DNA of 64,000 nucleotides from Linderina pennispora (GCF_002104995.1 NW_024468255.1:930001-994000); one strand, 5' to 3'; shown: positions 53,076 through 63,777, counted from the stretch's first letter. Translations and numbers: made by a program. The notes: generated by a model from the sequence alone, not told the origin.

Positions 53076-53620
53076 ATATTTTTGTATAATATAATTTTGT
53101 TAAATGGATATTAGAATAATCGTTTTCATAACCATTTTTTGCTACTAGATTTTTTTGGAGTGGATATTTATAATTATTGTGTCCAGAATGTTTTTGTGTA
53201 TATAATTGATATTAAAAATACAAATATTTTTTTTGCCATTTCACCTAAACCGCCATCGGCATCTTGGAATAGTTTCAGTGAACATAATTTCCTTGTTGTT
53301 GCTTAGCCACATCTATTGAGATATTGACTTTTGTTGCCCAATGATAATTACCCCCAAATATGCAAAGGTTTTTCTTTCTGGTTGAAATTATGTTCACTGA
53401 AACTTTTCCAAGATGCCAATGGCTGTTTGAGTGAAATGGCAAAAAAAAAATTTGTATTTAAAATCAATTATACGCACAAAATCATTCTGGACACAATAGT
53501 TAATAATATCTATAAAAAAATAATTTGTAGCAAAAAACAGTTCTGAAAACGATTATTATAATACCTATCTAACAAAATTGTAATTTACTAAAATTTACAA
53601 GTCCAAGAATGATCCTCATA
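53051..53620. mobile_element. Fold-back element FB2b, complete
   Basis: Two arms of about 250 bases in inverted orientation (left end GGTTGGGGATAATTACTGGA, right end TCCAAGAATGATCCTCAT) surround a central part with TTAGCCACATCTATTGAG. It shares the inner motif with FB2a and, more loosely, FB1. Confidence 0.75.
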
Positions 53621-53624
53621 CTCA

Positions 53625-54294
53625 ATTCTGCCAACATTGAGAAGAGAACTAGATTCTAAGAAAATTAGAAAAGTAGATTCAGAGATTAGAGTAGTATATC
53701 TCCATACAGCTGTGGCTATTGCTTCCCTAGTAGAGGGGGATGTGACATGCTGACCAGTGTGCATATGATGGTATAAAGCTTACCTTGATTACATACTTAA
53801 GATATGCAGTAGGAGAGTGCAAAGATTATGTCAGAAGTAGTTTCTATTACATAAATGGCAATTTGGGCTATAAATTGACTAGATGTGTGAGCTGTTTCTA
53901 TTGTACGATGATCAGTGGCATCCCCTAGATACGATGCGCTATTCACATATAGGGCTTCACTATGAGTATGATCCGATAACGGCCAAAATTCATCGTTTTT
54001 GGCACCTACGATGCATTTGTATAGGAAATTATACATGAGAAAGTAAATGAAACCGTTTATTCGTGGCTAGTGAACTCGATGCCTGGGCGTATCGCTGCGG
54101 TCAAAAAATCCTATGGTGTCTATGCTAGTTGTTGAGAAATAAATTGACTTTTTGAAAAATTAATTTGTAGTGCGTACCATGCACTAATCTATTTTATGTA
54201 ATTGATTATTTCAAGTGCAATGCACATCGCCATGAGAAATTATTTACGATTTCTGATGATTTTCATTTTTGTGACTCAATTTTGCCGCCCAGTA
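53625..54294 (+). mobile_element. Tc1/mariner fragment E (inverted partner of copy A)
   Basis: It is the inverted equivalent of the first 750 bases of copy A, ending at the outer terminus CCGCCCAGTA. The transposase C-terminal remnant is on the plus strand near 54062-54130. Its other half is missing at the FB2b boundary. Confidence 0.75.
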
Positions 54295-54659
54295 TACAAT
54301 CACAGCTTTCCGCCCCGGTTTCACCGATGAGGTCAGACGTCGCACTGCAGCGGAATCTTCAAAAAGGCTAGCGCATGGCATTAGTAGTTTTCCTTTCTCT
54401 TTTCCTTTTTCTTTAGTTTTGAAATCCAAACTTATCCACACCCCCTTATTAGCACAACAGCCCATATTGGGTGTGGTCTGACCTAGGATTTGATTTCACT
54501 TTCGATGCTGTAGATATCAAAGAATTAAGGTTGATTATAATCCGCCTGATCACCATTCAAAGTGGTAAATCACGCGGCACCCCTGACCCTGATCAGCGAT
54601 AATCGCTAGGGAGCATGCGGCACAGCGTAGCGGCGGAGGCTTGCATAGCGTGGTCAGGG

Positions 54660-54666
54660 TATAAAA
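54660..54666 (+). promoter_or_regulatory. TATA box of the aminopeptidase P gene
   Basis: TATAAAA, 107 bases before the first ATG at 54767. The sequence 54297-54659 between it and the transposon block has no recognisable gene. Confidence 0.6.
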
Positions 54667-54766
54667 GAGCAGCTCAAGGAACTGCTTTCTTGCACTCTGG
54701 TATTCACATAAGTTTAATATTTCCTCCTTCTCTCCCATAGCAACTCCTTTGCCACCAAAGTCTTTT

Positions 54767-57022
54767 ATGCTTAGTAAACTAGCAAACTTTGCGCGCAAAA
54801 CACTATTTAGTTGCACCTCAAGACAGCACTCGACACCTTCGCTCTATACACTCGGAGCATCACCGGCAAGCAGCACAACAACGCTTGCGCAATCGTTTGC
54901 CAAGAAGCAGCAGTACAGTTCAATTATCGACGCGACCATGGTTGAGACAGTGAAGACCGGCGAGCGGCTCAAGCACCTGCGGGAGCTGATGGCGGATCCC
55001 AAGTACAACGTCACGGCGTATGTTGTGCCCAGTGGAGACGCGCACCAGGTAAGCATTCAGAAACGCCTATGATCAGGCTTGGTCCCTGGTTTGAAGGGAA
55101 AGCGTTCCCACGCATCAGCGGGTGGGCATGGGAAATAGCATAACCTTTGCGGAAGTGGGTGCCGGGGGACTGGGCATCATTAGTGGGATTTGCACGGCGC
55201 AACGGTTTTCCCAGGACAAAACCGGACTGACCGGGTACCACTTTATAACAACTTGCATTGATTTTGTTCCCACGCATTCACCTTATGGTAGAGCGAGTAT
55301 GTGGGGACGTGTGATGAGCGGCGCGGGTTCATTTCGGGATTCGACGGGTCGGCGGGATGCGCTGTTGTGACGATGGACAAGGCAGCGATGTTCACTGACG
55401 GGCGGTACTTTTTGCAGGCGCGGCAGCAGATGGACGACAACTGGACCCTGATGAAGCGCGGGCTGCCGGGAGTGCCGACATGGGAGGAATACCTGACCAG
55501 CCACCTGCCGGCGGGCACGCGCGTGGGAATCGACCCGACGCTGCTGTCGGCAGCCACGGGCAATGAGCTGAAGGCAGCGCTGAACAAGAACGGTTCGGGA
55601 GATCTGGTGGCAATCCCCGACAACCTGGTGGACATTGTGTGGGGCAACGACCGCCCTGCCCGGTCCACCAACAAGGCATTTGTGCATGACATCCAGTACT
55701 CGGGCGAGGCCCGTGCCGACAAGGTGCAGCGTGTGCGGGCCGAGTTGGACAAGCTGGGCGTCGACGGGCTGGTTGTGGCAGCACTGGACGAGATCGCATG
55801 GCTGTTCAACCTGCGCGGCAGCGACATCGCTTACAACCCGGTGTTCTTTGCTTACGCGCTGGTGACCAAGACAGACGTCACGCTGTTCATCGACGACTGC
55901 AAGCTGGACGACAGCGTGCGGCAGCACCTGCAGGGTGTCACGATCAAGCCGTACCAGGCGATCTTTGGTGAGCTGTCAGCCATGGCGGCGTCGCTGGCGG
56001 CCGACAAGCGCAAGCTGCTGGCAGGCGAGACGGCCAGCTGGGCGCTGGTGCAGGCGCTGGGTGAGGACAGTGTCAAGGTCGACAAGTCGCCGGTGACACT
56101 GCTCAAGGCCCTGAAGAACCCGGTGGAGCTGGAGGGTATGCGTCAGAGCCACGTGCGCGATGGAGCTGCCATGGCCAACTACTTTGGTTGGCTGGAACAC
56201 GAGCTTGTGTTCAACGGCGGCCACCTGCGGCTGTCGGAGGTCGACGTGGCCGACAAGCTTGAGTCGCTGCGGCGGGCCCAGAAGGACTGCGTTGGTCTGA
56301 GCTTTGACACCATCTCGTCGGTGGGCGCCAACGGCGCCATCATCCACTATTCGCCCAAGCGCGGCTCCGAGGCGCTGCTGGACATCAACAAGATGTACCT
56401 GTGCGACTCGGGAGGCCAGTACCTGGATGGTACCACCGACGTCACGCGTACCATGCACTTTGGTACCCCCACTGCCTGGGAGCGCGAGTGCTTCACGCGT
56501 GTGCTTAAGGGCCACATTGCGCTGGACCGCGCTGTGTTCCCGTCGGGTACCAACGGCTATGCGCTGGATCCGCTGGCGCGCCTGCCGCTGTGGGAGCTGG
56601 GTCTGGACTTCCGCCACGGCACTGGCCACGGCGTCGGATCGTTCCTCAACGTCCACGAGGGCCCGCAGGGCGTCGGCATGCGCGATGCGTACCTGAGCGC
56701 TGGCTTCCAGCACGGCATGACCATCACCAACGAGCCCGGCTACTACGAGGACGGCAGCTTTGGTATCCGCATTGAGAACACCTGCCTGGTTGTGCGCACC
56801 GAGACAAAGTTCGACTACTCCAACGGCCAAGGCTTCCTGACGTTCGAGCCGGTCACCATGGTGCCCATCCAGAAGAAGCTGATCCAGGCCGGTCTGCTCA
56901 CTCCCGACGAGATCAAGTGGCTTGATGCCTACCACGACAAGGTCTGGCAGAAGGTCAGCCCGCTGCTCGAGGAGGGCAGCCTGGGCTACGAGTGGCTCAA
57001 GCGCGAGACGTCGCCCCTCTGA
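54767..57022 (+). CDS. Xaa-Pro aminopeptidase (aminopeptidase P), two exons
   Basis: The coding sequence is exon 54767-55048, intron 55049-55291 (GTAAGC...TAG, phase 0), exon 55292-57022, giving 670 residues. The enzyme removes an N-terminal residue preceding proline. The creatinase N-domain is seen from LKHLRELMADPKYNVTAYVV and DERRGFISGFDGSAGCAVVT, with FTDGRYFLQARQQMD. The pita-bread catalytic domain has the metal ligands in YLCDSGGQYLDGTTDVTRT (two Asp), FRHGTGHGVGSFLNVHEGP (His), MTITNEPGYYEDGSFGIRIE (Glu) and FLTFEPVTMVP (Glu). The first 57 residues before an internal ATG look like a mitochondrial presequence (MLSKLANFARKTLFS). The internal ATG at 54938 (ACCATGG) matches the usual start of cytosolic aminopeptidase P. 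The intron join AHQ-SEYV is where the family is continuous. Confidence 0.95.
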
Positions 57023-57373
57023 AGATAGGTTGGCTGTGATTCAATAAACCTCTTGGCCTGTGAGATGCCGGCCAACCAGGCCGATCCACCGCAGGCTGCC
57101 CCAGCTCAGATCGCCGAGTGTCGCTGTCTGCAACGGCATGTGTTTCTGCAAGATGTGTTTTGCCTGTGGGCTGCTCTGGAGAACCCCGGTAATTTCGTGT
57201 GCTGGCGGTTGTATCCAGAACTGCCAACGCTTTCGGCAGTTTCACTGCCTTCTGAGTCAGCTGATTCCAGCCTCTCGTTTTTGTTAGTCTCCCCACACTT
57301 GGCCGCTTTCCAGCAACCACTGCACCTCCTTGTTCTTTCTGCCCCCTCTCCTTGCTGCCTGCATTCCGTTCAA

Positions 57374-57970
57374 ATGTTCAAAATAAAATCCCTGCTACTG
57401 ACGCTGGCGCTGGCGTGCGTGGCCCTCATATCGCTAACTGTGTACACCTACCGCGACGAATTCCAGAACCGCGACATAACAAACTTGGCGAATGAGCGCG
57501 ATGCGTCAGCAGACAGCGGCGGGTTCTTCCCGAACCTGTTTGGCGGCTCCAACGACGGCTTCGACAGCCTGTGGGCCGGCGACAGCCACGTGGTGATGGG
57601 CAAGCTGGGCAACGAGACGTTGCGGGCGCAGCTGGGGCGGCGGACGTGGTATCTTTTGCATGTGATGGCGTCCCGGTACCCGACCGAGCCGACCAAGGAC
57701 GAGGTCAGCGCAATGAAGAACTTTCTGTTCCTGATGTCGCGCCTGTATCCGTGCGGCGACTGCGCCCACCACTTCCAGCAGCACCTGAAGAAGCACCCGC
57801 CGGTGGCGTCGTCGCGCGACGAGCTCGAGCAGTACCTGTGTCGAATGCACAACACAGTCAACAAGGTGCTGAAGAAGCCGCAGTTCGACTGTGCCACCGT
57901 CCACGACAACTACGACTGCGGGTGTGGACCTGATAATGTGCGCTACAAGCCCGATGGCGCAAAGCCGTGA
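57374..57970 (+). CDS. ERV2: ERV/ALR sulfhydryl oxidase, ERV2-type
   Basis: The protein has 198 residues. It is a FAD-dependent thiol oxidase that makes disulfides with O2. An N-terminal signal-anchor (LLLTLALACVALISLTVYTY) points to the ER or secretory pathway, as in yeast Erv2. The ERV fold shows GRRTWYLLHVMASRYPTEPT, the active CxxC in SRLYPCGDCAHHF, and the FAD-binding LCRMHNTVNKVLKKPQFDC, whose two Cys are 16 residues apart as expected. A C-terminal CGC (YDCGCG) resembles the shuttle pair of Erv2. The start is the ATG in CAAATGTTC. A longer open frame upstream lacks any domain and is ignored. It is intact and single-exon. Confidence 0.9.
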   Translation: MFKIKSLLLTLALACVALISLTVYTYRDEFQNRDITNLANERDASADSGGFFPNLFGGSNDGFDSLWAGDSHVVMGKLGNETLRAQLGRRTWYLLHVMASRYPTEPTKDEVSAMKNFLFLMSRLYPCGDCAHHFQQHLKKHPPVASSRDELEQYLCRMHNTVNKVLKKPQFDCATVHDNYDCGCGPDNVRYKPDGAKP

Positions 57971-58293
57971 TCCTGCTCTGGTCTGTGCGTGGCGGCTGGA
58001 GCCGTTGCCGGGCTCTCTTTTTCTGCTCCTTATCCCCTGTTCAATACATTCCTCATTATTGCCCACACCTGTTCCCGTATCGGCCTCGGCCGCCGCCTAA
58101 CCTAGCCGCACTACCGCTGGAGTTCTAGAAGGAATGCAGCTCTATTCAAACCACTCTGGTGCCATCTTGGCACAAGAATAAATACGATGTTTGGCTGGGC
58201 CCCGACCAGACTCCTCTCTCGTCCCCCTGACATTCTCTCCCTCTCTCAGAACTTTTCCTTGGCTCATTACTACTGTTGTCTGCATTTCACACC

Positions 58294-59569
58294 ATGAATT
58301 TCGAAGACACCCAGGTGGTGGTGCATGCGCTGCTGGTAGACGAGGAGCTGCCGCCGTACACGCCGTTCCAGCCGACGTTCCTTGGCGACGACCTCACCGT
58401 CCCCAGCGACACAAACTCACTGCAAATCCGGCGCCCTGTCTCGGGCAGTAGCAGCGTGCGCTCAGTGGTCGAGCCCACCGAGCTCCACGTAACTGCCAAC
58501 GGGCCATTGACCCGTGCCACCCAGGTCCTGGACCCCACGCACAGCACGCAGCTGACATTCGAGGGCTTCGCGCAGACCCGTGTATTGCTGGTTGCGGACG
58601 AGGAGAACAGGTATGGCGGCTACCTGTTCATTGACAGCCGGTTTGAGGCAGCCCAGGAGCCTGCATGTGCGGTCCAGTGCGGCATCCAAGCTGATTACCA
58701 AGCCAGATGAGCGCATTCTGGAATTTGGTCTTGGCAACGCCCCGGCTGCTTGTCTGGTCAAGGCTGAGTGCAGAATTGTGGTTCCCAGCTCGGCCACGGT
58801 GCCGGCAATTCGCTTGAGACTGCCTGCCAACTCGCACCTGTCGGCCTCGGGAATCACTTGTACGCAGTTGGCGCGGCTCGACCTCGCAGCGGTGGCGTGC
58901 GTGGCCCGCCTACGAGACATGTCCCTGCACAGCCTGCGCTTGGCAGTGGCCGATGGCCGGCTAGATATCGAGCGCATTAGCGTCCAGGACCGCGCAGAGT
59001 TCATAGCAATCAAGGGCGAGCATACCATAGCCGAGTGCACCGCCGGCCAGGGAATCCGCATTAACGCGCCCGAGGGCAGACTGGAGATCAGCAATGCGAA
59101 AACCACGACCATGTCGATTTCAGCCAAGAGCTCGACACTGGTGGTCCGGGCCACCGCAGCTGACAAAGTCTCGGTGCAGACCACTGATGGGCCGGTGACC
59201 CTGGAGGACGTGACAGCGGCGACCATTGCAGTGGAGTCGTCGCATGCGCCTGTGCGCGGCAGCTGGACCGTGTCCAAGGCGCTGACCATCGAGGCAGAAG
59301 CGGCGATCGTGCAAGGCCGATTGACAGTGGCTGGCGACGACGCGCGGGTCCGGATAAGGACCAGCAGGTGGCCGGTGCGGCTGGCGGTCAGCGACGACTA
59401 TACCGGCTACTTTGACATCCGCTCTGCCAACAGCATCGTCAACTTTGGGCTTGCCGGTGCGACATTCTACGAGTGCCACCAGTACTGGCGCCAAGGCGTC
59501 ATCGGCATTGCTGCCAATGTGCTCGAGGTCGAGAGCACCAACTCGCCTGTTGTGATCACCACGCTCTAG
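58294..59569 (+). CDS. Beta-solenoid (DUF4097-like) paralogue 1, one frame change
   Basis: First of three tandem paralogues. The N-terminal part has the LPPYTPF motif at the position of PPAY in the others, then a beta-rich domain (LTFEGFAQTRVLLVADEEN). The frame changes at a CCC run (58652-58654). Dropping one C joins FIDSRFEAA to RSLHVRSSAASKLITKPDER. The rest shows the repeating pattern of short strands with Asn/Ser/Thr turns (LRLAVADGRLDIERISVQD, ISAKSSTLVVRATAADKVSV). It ends VESTNSPVVITTL, matching the C-terminal tails of its neighbours. There is no signal peptide. It resembles bacterial and fungal putative adhesin beta-helices (DUF4097 type). Function is unknown. Confidence 0.6.
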
Positions 59570-59953
59570 TCGACCAAAGGGTGCATTGCGTCTTTGGGCT
59601 CTTTCTCCTCCGATCCTGCATGTATTTTTAGACTGTACCATTGCTGAAGAAATCGCTTTCCCCAATTTTCGCCAAGCCCTGCGTGTCCCTTGACTGTATT
59701 TGCCACAGCGATAATCGGCCCCTCTCCAGCGACATGCTGCTTCCCTTGGCAGCGCATACGCTTGATGCGGGGCGGACATTTGCGCTTATCTTGGCGACGT
59801 GGGAGCCACCTCTTGGCCCGGTCAAACTCGATGCGAATCACAACATATTTAACCCCACTCCGTTTCTGCACGACGCCTGTCAGCAGGCGCCTTGCTTTGA
59901 GCATCTCTTCCACCTCCCCTTACCTCCGCTGCTTCTTCATTTATACGCATGCC

Positions 59954-61534
59954 ATGATGCCATCACCCAAGGACTCGTTTTTCGGCGTAGACAGCAAGCA
60001 AAGCGCGCACCCCTACGACGAACCCACACTAGGCACAGACGGAGCGATGGGCCACGACTACAGGGATATGGCGGGACCAAGCAGAGAGCTCCCGCCAGCG
60101 TACACAGAACATGACCCCCAGTCCCACGCTGCTGCGGCCGGGCCGCCGATGCTTCCTCAGCGCAACACAGCCCCCCTGTTCTACATGCCCCATACCATCT
60201 CGCGGAGCAGCACTGCTGCTGAATCCACCATGGCACCACCTGCGTTGCCCCACCGTACAGCTACCATGTCCCCGCTGGTGCCGCCTCTGCCGCAGCGCTC
60301 CACATCCACCCGCTCAATGCCAGTGTCTATCTCCCCGAGCAACACACCAGGGCCGACATTGGCACCGTCCTCAACTCACATCACCGATGCGTGGTCGACA
60401 GTGCTGGACGGTACTGAAATCGAGCTCAGGAGCCCCAAGGAGCTGCTGGCCACCCACGTGTTTGACTTTTCGCGGCCCATCTTTATCCACTCGACCCTGG
60501 AGTCGAAAGCCAACCTGACCATTATCGCAGACACAGAGCTGGCGAACCAGGACAGCGTCCGTGTGGCTGCCCACCTGGTAGGAAAGTCGTCGGGGATCCA
60601 GGACAGAGTCAATGTTGCTGTGCAAGTAAATAAGAGCGGCGAGTTCGACTTTTGGGTCAGCACCAGCGGGACGTTTTGGAGCAAACCGCCGCAGTGCCAG
60701 ATCACCGTGTACATGCCGCCGACCGTGGTGCGTCCTCACCCAGGGATCCGTGCTGAGACGCCGTGCGGACGCATTGAGATGACCGCAGTCAGCAATATCG
60801 ATTTTGAGTACCTTCGGCTGTACTCGAATCTCTGTGAAATCTCCCTGTCAAACATCACCTGCCGGTCGGCGCTGCTGGTTACAGGCAGTGCCAAAATCGA
60901 TGTGAGCAATTCCAAAATCACCGATGTCCTAAAGGCCCACACGGTGGCCGACACGCTGGCTTTTGAGAACCTGGCTGCCGGCACCATATTTGCCATTACA
61001 ACCAAGGGTGCTGTGTCGATGACCAACATCACTGCCGGCAGCATCACCGCCGAGACATCCAGCAGTAACATCAAGACGCAGAACGTCAACGCCGGCACTG
61101 CCTTCTTCAAGACCAACGGGGCCACCATTGATGTCAACGGTATCAAGGCCAATTCGCTGCGCATCGCCACCAGCGACTCGCGGATTGAGGGCAAGTGGAC
61201 AGTCAGGGACATGCTCGATGTCAGCACAACCAAGAGACGCATCGAGGGATCCGTCGAGCTGACCGAGCCCCACCTGCCGGTCAAGATGAGATTTAGCACC
61301 ACCGATGCCCGCATCAACGTCACACTGCCTGGCAACAGCTTCCGCGGCATCGTCGATGCGCGGACCGTCGACTCGTCAGTGTCGGTTGAGGTGAAGAAGA
61401 AGAAGCTCCGGGTCGTGCCTGAGCTCCACAAGCTGGTCGACGACAAGCCCTACAAGCGGGTAATGGTTGGCAGCGGCGTGCACGACTTTGCCGCAACCAC
61501 CACGAACTCCAAGATTGATATAAAGCTTGCTTGA
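59954..61534 (+). CDS. Beta-solenoid (DUF4097-like) paralogue 2 with PPAY motif
   Basis: The protein has 526 residues. The N-terminal 150 residues are disordered and Pro/Ser-rich, with ELPPAYTEHDP near residue 40, a PPxY motif of the kind bound by WW domains (for example Rsp5/Nedd4 ligases). A beta-sandwich-like region follows (LATHVFDFSRPIFIHSTLES). The solenoid repeats then have the pattern hydrophobic-x-T/S-N-x-x-I (AKIDVSNSKITDVLKAHTVA, ISIAT-type repeats, TTNSKIDIKLA at the end). The shared tail is YKRVMVGSGVHDFAATTTNS. There is no signal peptide or membrane span, so an intracellular role is likely. The start at 59954 (MMPSPKDSFFG) is chosen because the upstream extension has no homology to the paralogues. 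Confidence 0.65.
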   Translation: MMPSPKDSFFGVDSKQSAHPYDEPTLGTDGAMGHDYRDMAGPSRELPPAYTEHDPQSHAAAAGPPMLPQRNTAPLFYMPHTISRSSTAAESTMAPPALPHRTATMSPLVPPLPQRSTSTRSMPVSISPSNTPGPTLAPSSTHITDAWSTVLDGTEIELRSPKELLATHVFDFSRPIFIHSTLESKANLTIIADTELANQDSVRVAAHLVGKSSGIQDRVNVAVQVNKSGEFDFWVSTSGTFWSKPPQCQITVYMPPTVVRPHPGIRAETPCGRIEMTAVSNIDFEYLRLYSNLCEISLSNITCRSALLVTGSAKIDVSNSKITDVLKAHTVADTLAFENLAAGTIFAITTKGAVSMTNITAGSITAETSSSNIKTQNVNAGTAFFKTNGATIDVNGIKANSLRIATSDSRIEGKWTVRDMLDVSTTKRRIEGSVELTEPHLPVKMRFSTTDARINVTLPGNSFRGIVDARTVDSSVSVEVKKKKLRVVPELHKLVDDKPYKRVMVGSGVHDFAATTTNSKIDIKLA

Positions 61535-61816
61535 GCACCTTTACCTCATTACACACCTAATATGCCAGAACACTTGGCGGATCTGTGCAGAATGTATGTG
61601 CTTGGCATTTGCTTGATTTATCTGCGCCCTGTGCAGCAACCCTCCACTGCCGCTCGTGTCATGGACAGGCGGGTGCTTGGCATCCACCACAGGACAATAA
61701 ATCGGGCAGCCGCCCACATCACCTCTCCTCTACTGACCCCCACCACACTGCATAATTTACCACCTCGCCCTGTCTACTATCCCAATACTCTGAATTTCAA
61801 CTCTTCAAGTTGCGCA

Positions 61817-63154
61817 ATGTTTGAGAAAAAGCCCTCGTTCGGACACGACAGCAAGAGCGCGGTGCCTATGGAGACCTCTGCCGTGGCCGCTGCTGGTCCA
61901 TCGGCCCCGCCGCTGAGCCAGATGCCTCAGGCGAGTGAACTGCCGCCAGCCTACTCAGAAGTCGACCCCAATGCACCTGCTGGCGCACAGCAGCCGCTGC
62001 CGCCACCGTTTGTGCCTGGCAGCCAGACCAACCTGAAGGTGGACCAAAAGAGCTCATACGAGATGGTTGCAACCAAGGGCTTCGATTTTGAGCGCCCGCT
62101 GTTTATACACACCACGGGTGTGGCAAAGACCGACCTTTTGATCGAGCCCGACCCAAACCCCGACAACCAGGGCACGATGTTTGTGTCGGCTGAGGTGAGT
62201 GCGATGCAGGGAAAGCTAGAGGAGAGAGCAGAGTTCCAGGTGCACCTCAATGAGTACAACGAGTACGACTTCCATGTCAACGTCGGATGGACCTTTTGGA
62301 ACATGCTCCCGGTCATGTGTCGCATCTTTGTGCGGGCGCCGTCGACCATTGTACGCGCCCACCCAGGTATCCGTGCCGACATCACCAACGGCCGCTTTGA
62401 TATAGCCGCACTCAGCAACATTGGCTTCACGCGGCTCAACCTGAAGACAACCAACAGCAGCGCATCAGTAACCAACATATCGGGTCGTGACATCCAGCTC
62501 GCCACTACCAACGGCTCGCTCCGGCTTAGCAATGTCAAATCGAGCGAGGTTCTGAATTTGCGCACAACCAACGCCAAGATCGAGCTAGACCAGGTTGTTG
62601 CGCCTGCAATCACTGTTGCCACTTCCAACCAAGGGGTCAGTCTGAGCGACGTCACCGCTGACAGCCTCAAGGTAGAGACCAAGAACAGCTCGATAAAGAG
62701 CCGCAATGTGCGCGCTGGGAGCGTCGACATGAAGACGACAAACTCGTCTATCACCACCGACGGAATTCGCGCAGACTCACTTCATATCAGCACGACCAAT
62801 GCCAAGGTGGAGGGCATGTGGGAAGTTAAGAGCGCCCTGGATGTGTACACAACCAACAGCCGGATCTCCGGCACTATCCAGCTGGCTGATGCGAAGGCGC
62901 CGGCCCAGATTCGCTTCTCGACGTCGAACAGCAAGATTGAGGCATTTTTGCCTGCTGAGAGCTTCCGCGGCATAATCGATGCCCGGACAAGTAACGACAA
63001 GGCCAATGTGCAGCTGGCCAGCCAATACGCACAGCCGCCAGAGCTGCAGCATATTGTGTCGGACAAGAGCTACAAGCGCGTCATGGTCGGAAATGGGCCG
63101 CATGGCTTCTCTGCCAAGACATCCAACTCGAAGATCGATGTGAAATTGGTTTGA
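61817..63154 (+). CDS. Beta-solenoid (DUF4097-like) paralogue 3 with PPAY motif
   Basis: The protein has 445 residues, beginning MFEKKPSFGHDSKSAVPMET, which parallels the start of paralogue 2. ELPPAYSEVDPNAP repeats the PPxY motif. The domain FDFERPLFIHTTGVAKTDLL and the block VRAPSTIVRAHPGIRADITN are shared with paralogue 2. The solenoid has very regular turns: KTTNSSASVTNISGRDIQLA, TTNGSLRLSNVKSSEVLNLR, TTNAKIELDQVVAPAITVAT and TTNSSITTDGIRADSLHIS. It ends YKRVMVGNGPHGFSAKTSNS and KIDVKLV. Tandem head-to-tail order with about 250-400 base gaps suggests local duplication. Function is unknown; the start is chosen by similarity to paralogue 2. Confidence 0.68.
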   Translation: MFEKKPSFGHDSKSAVPMETSAVAAAGPSAPPLSQMPQASELPPAYSEVDPNAPAGAQQPLPPPFVPGSQTNLKVDQKSSYEMVATKGFDFERPLFIHTTGVAKTDLLIEPDPNPDNQGTMFVSAEVSAMQGKLEERAEFQVHLNEYNEYDFHVNVGWTFWNMLPVMCRIFVRAPSTIVRAHPGIRADITNGRFDIAALSNIGFTRLNLKTTNSSASVTNISGRDIQLATTNGSLRLSNVKSSEVLNLRTTNAKIELDQVVAPAITVATSNQGVSLSDVTADSLKVETKNSSIKSRNVRAGSVDMKTTNSSITTDGIRADSLHISTTNAKVEGMWEVKSALDVYTTNSRISGTIQLADAKAPAQIRFSTSNSKIEAFLPAESFRGIIDARTSNDKANVQLASQYAQPPELQHIVSDKSYKRVMVGNGPHGFSAKTSNSKIDVKLV

Positions 63155-63777
63155 GTATTTACCCACCAATAACAGCTAATCGCCCTAATAATGGAAGCAT
63201 CCATCAAGAAGACGTCATGTCACCACTGACATGCGCAAAGACCGCTGCATCTTTGCATTTCTCTGGCAGTCCAGCATCCTGAGTGCCGAAACAAAAGCCA
63301 GTCCGCACCAGTTGCGCAGGGCCGTCAGCTTGCTAATTCCCGCAGCTTGCTTCGCTTCCTAGTCCTCGGCTCTACTAATGTTTGTTGCTGTTGAGAAAGT
63401 CTCCACTGCAATTCAAAAGCGATCTACCCTGCTCATGTTATTGACGTATTGGTAGCGATCTCCAATGTTGACGTCTCTCGCGTTCGGCAAAGGAAGGTGC
63501 GCCAGTCTGCCTACCGAGAAGCTAGAGGTGACGGACCTCGAGACTTTGCCCTCTTCGTCCTTTTTAAACCACCTCGAATACCCCTGTCTATTCTTCCGAC
63601 TCCTATTTTTACCCCCCTCTATTTCCCTCCCTTCCCCTTCCCCTTCCCCTTCCCTTTGCCCGTCCTGTTATTCAGTTGATACCACCTCGCGGTTGTCTAA
63701 ATACCAGGATATTTGGCCAAACTTTCCAATATTTCATTACATTTACGACTCTGACTATTACCTTTTATTACATAGAA
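63155..63777. other. Upstream region of the tyrosinase-like gene
   Basis: No gene is seen. It includes a pyrimidine run of CCCTTC-type repeats near 63630-63660 and an AT-rich leader, as expected for a fungal promoter. Confidence 0.45.

Larger units (their letters stand above)
47308..54294. mobile_element. Nested Tc1/mariner and fold-back transposon block (7.0 kb)
   Basis: Both outer ends carry (C/T)ACTGGGCGGCAAAATTGAG in inverted orientation next to TA (47306-47307 and 54295-54296), the TA target duplication of Tc1/mariner elements. The outer 650-750 bases on each side are inverted copies of each other. Composition is strongly AT-rich compared with the genes either side. Joining the flanks gives a plausible uninterrupted host sequence immediately after the Spc24-like stop codon. 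Confidence 0.85.

Noticed and set aside
55976-56935. 319-codon minus-strand frame
   Set aside because: Antisense shadow of the aminopeptidase P coding region.
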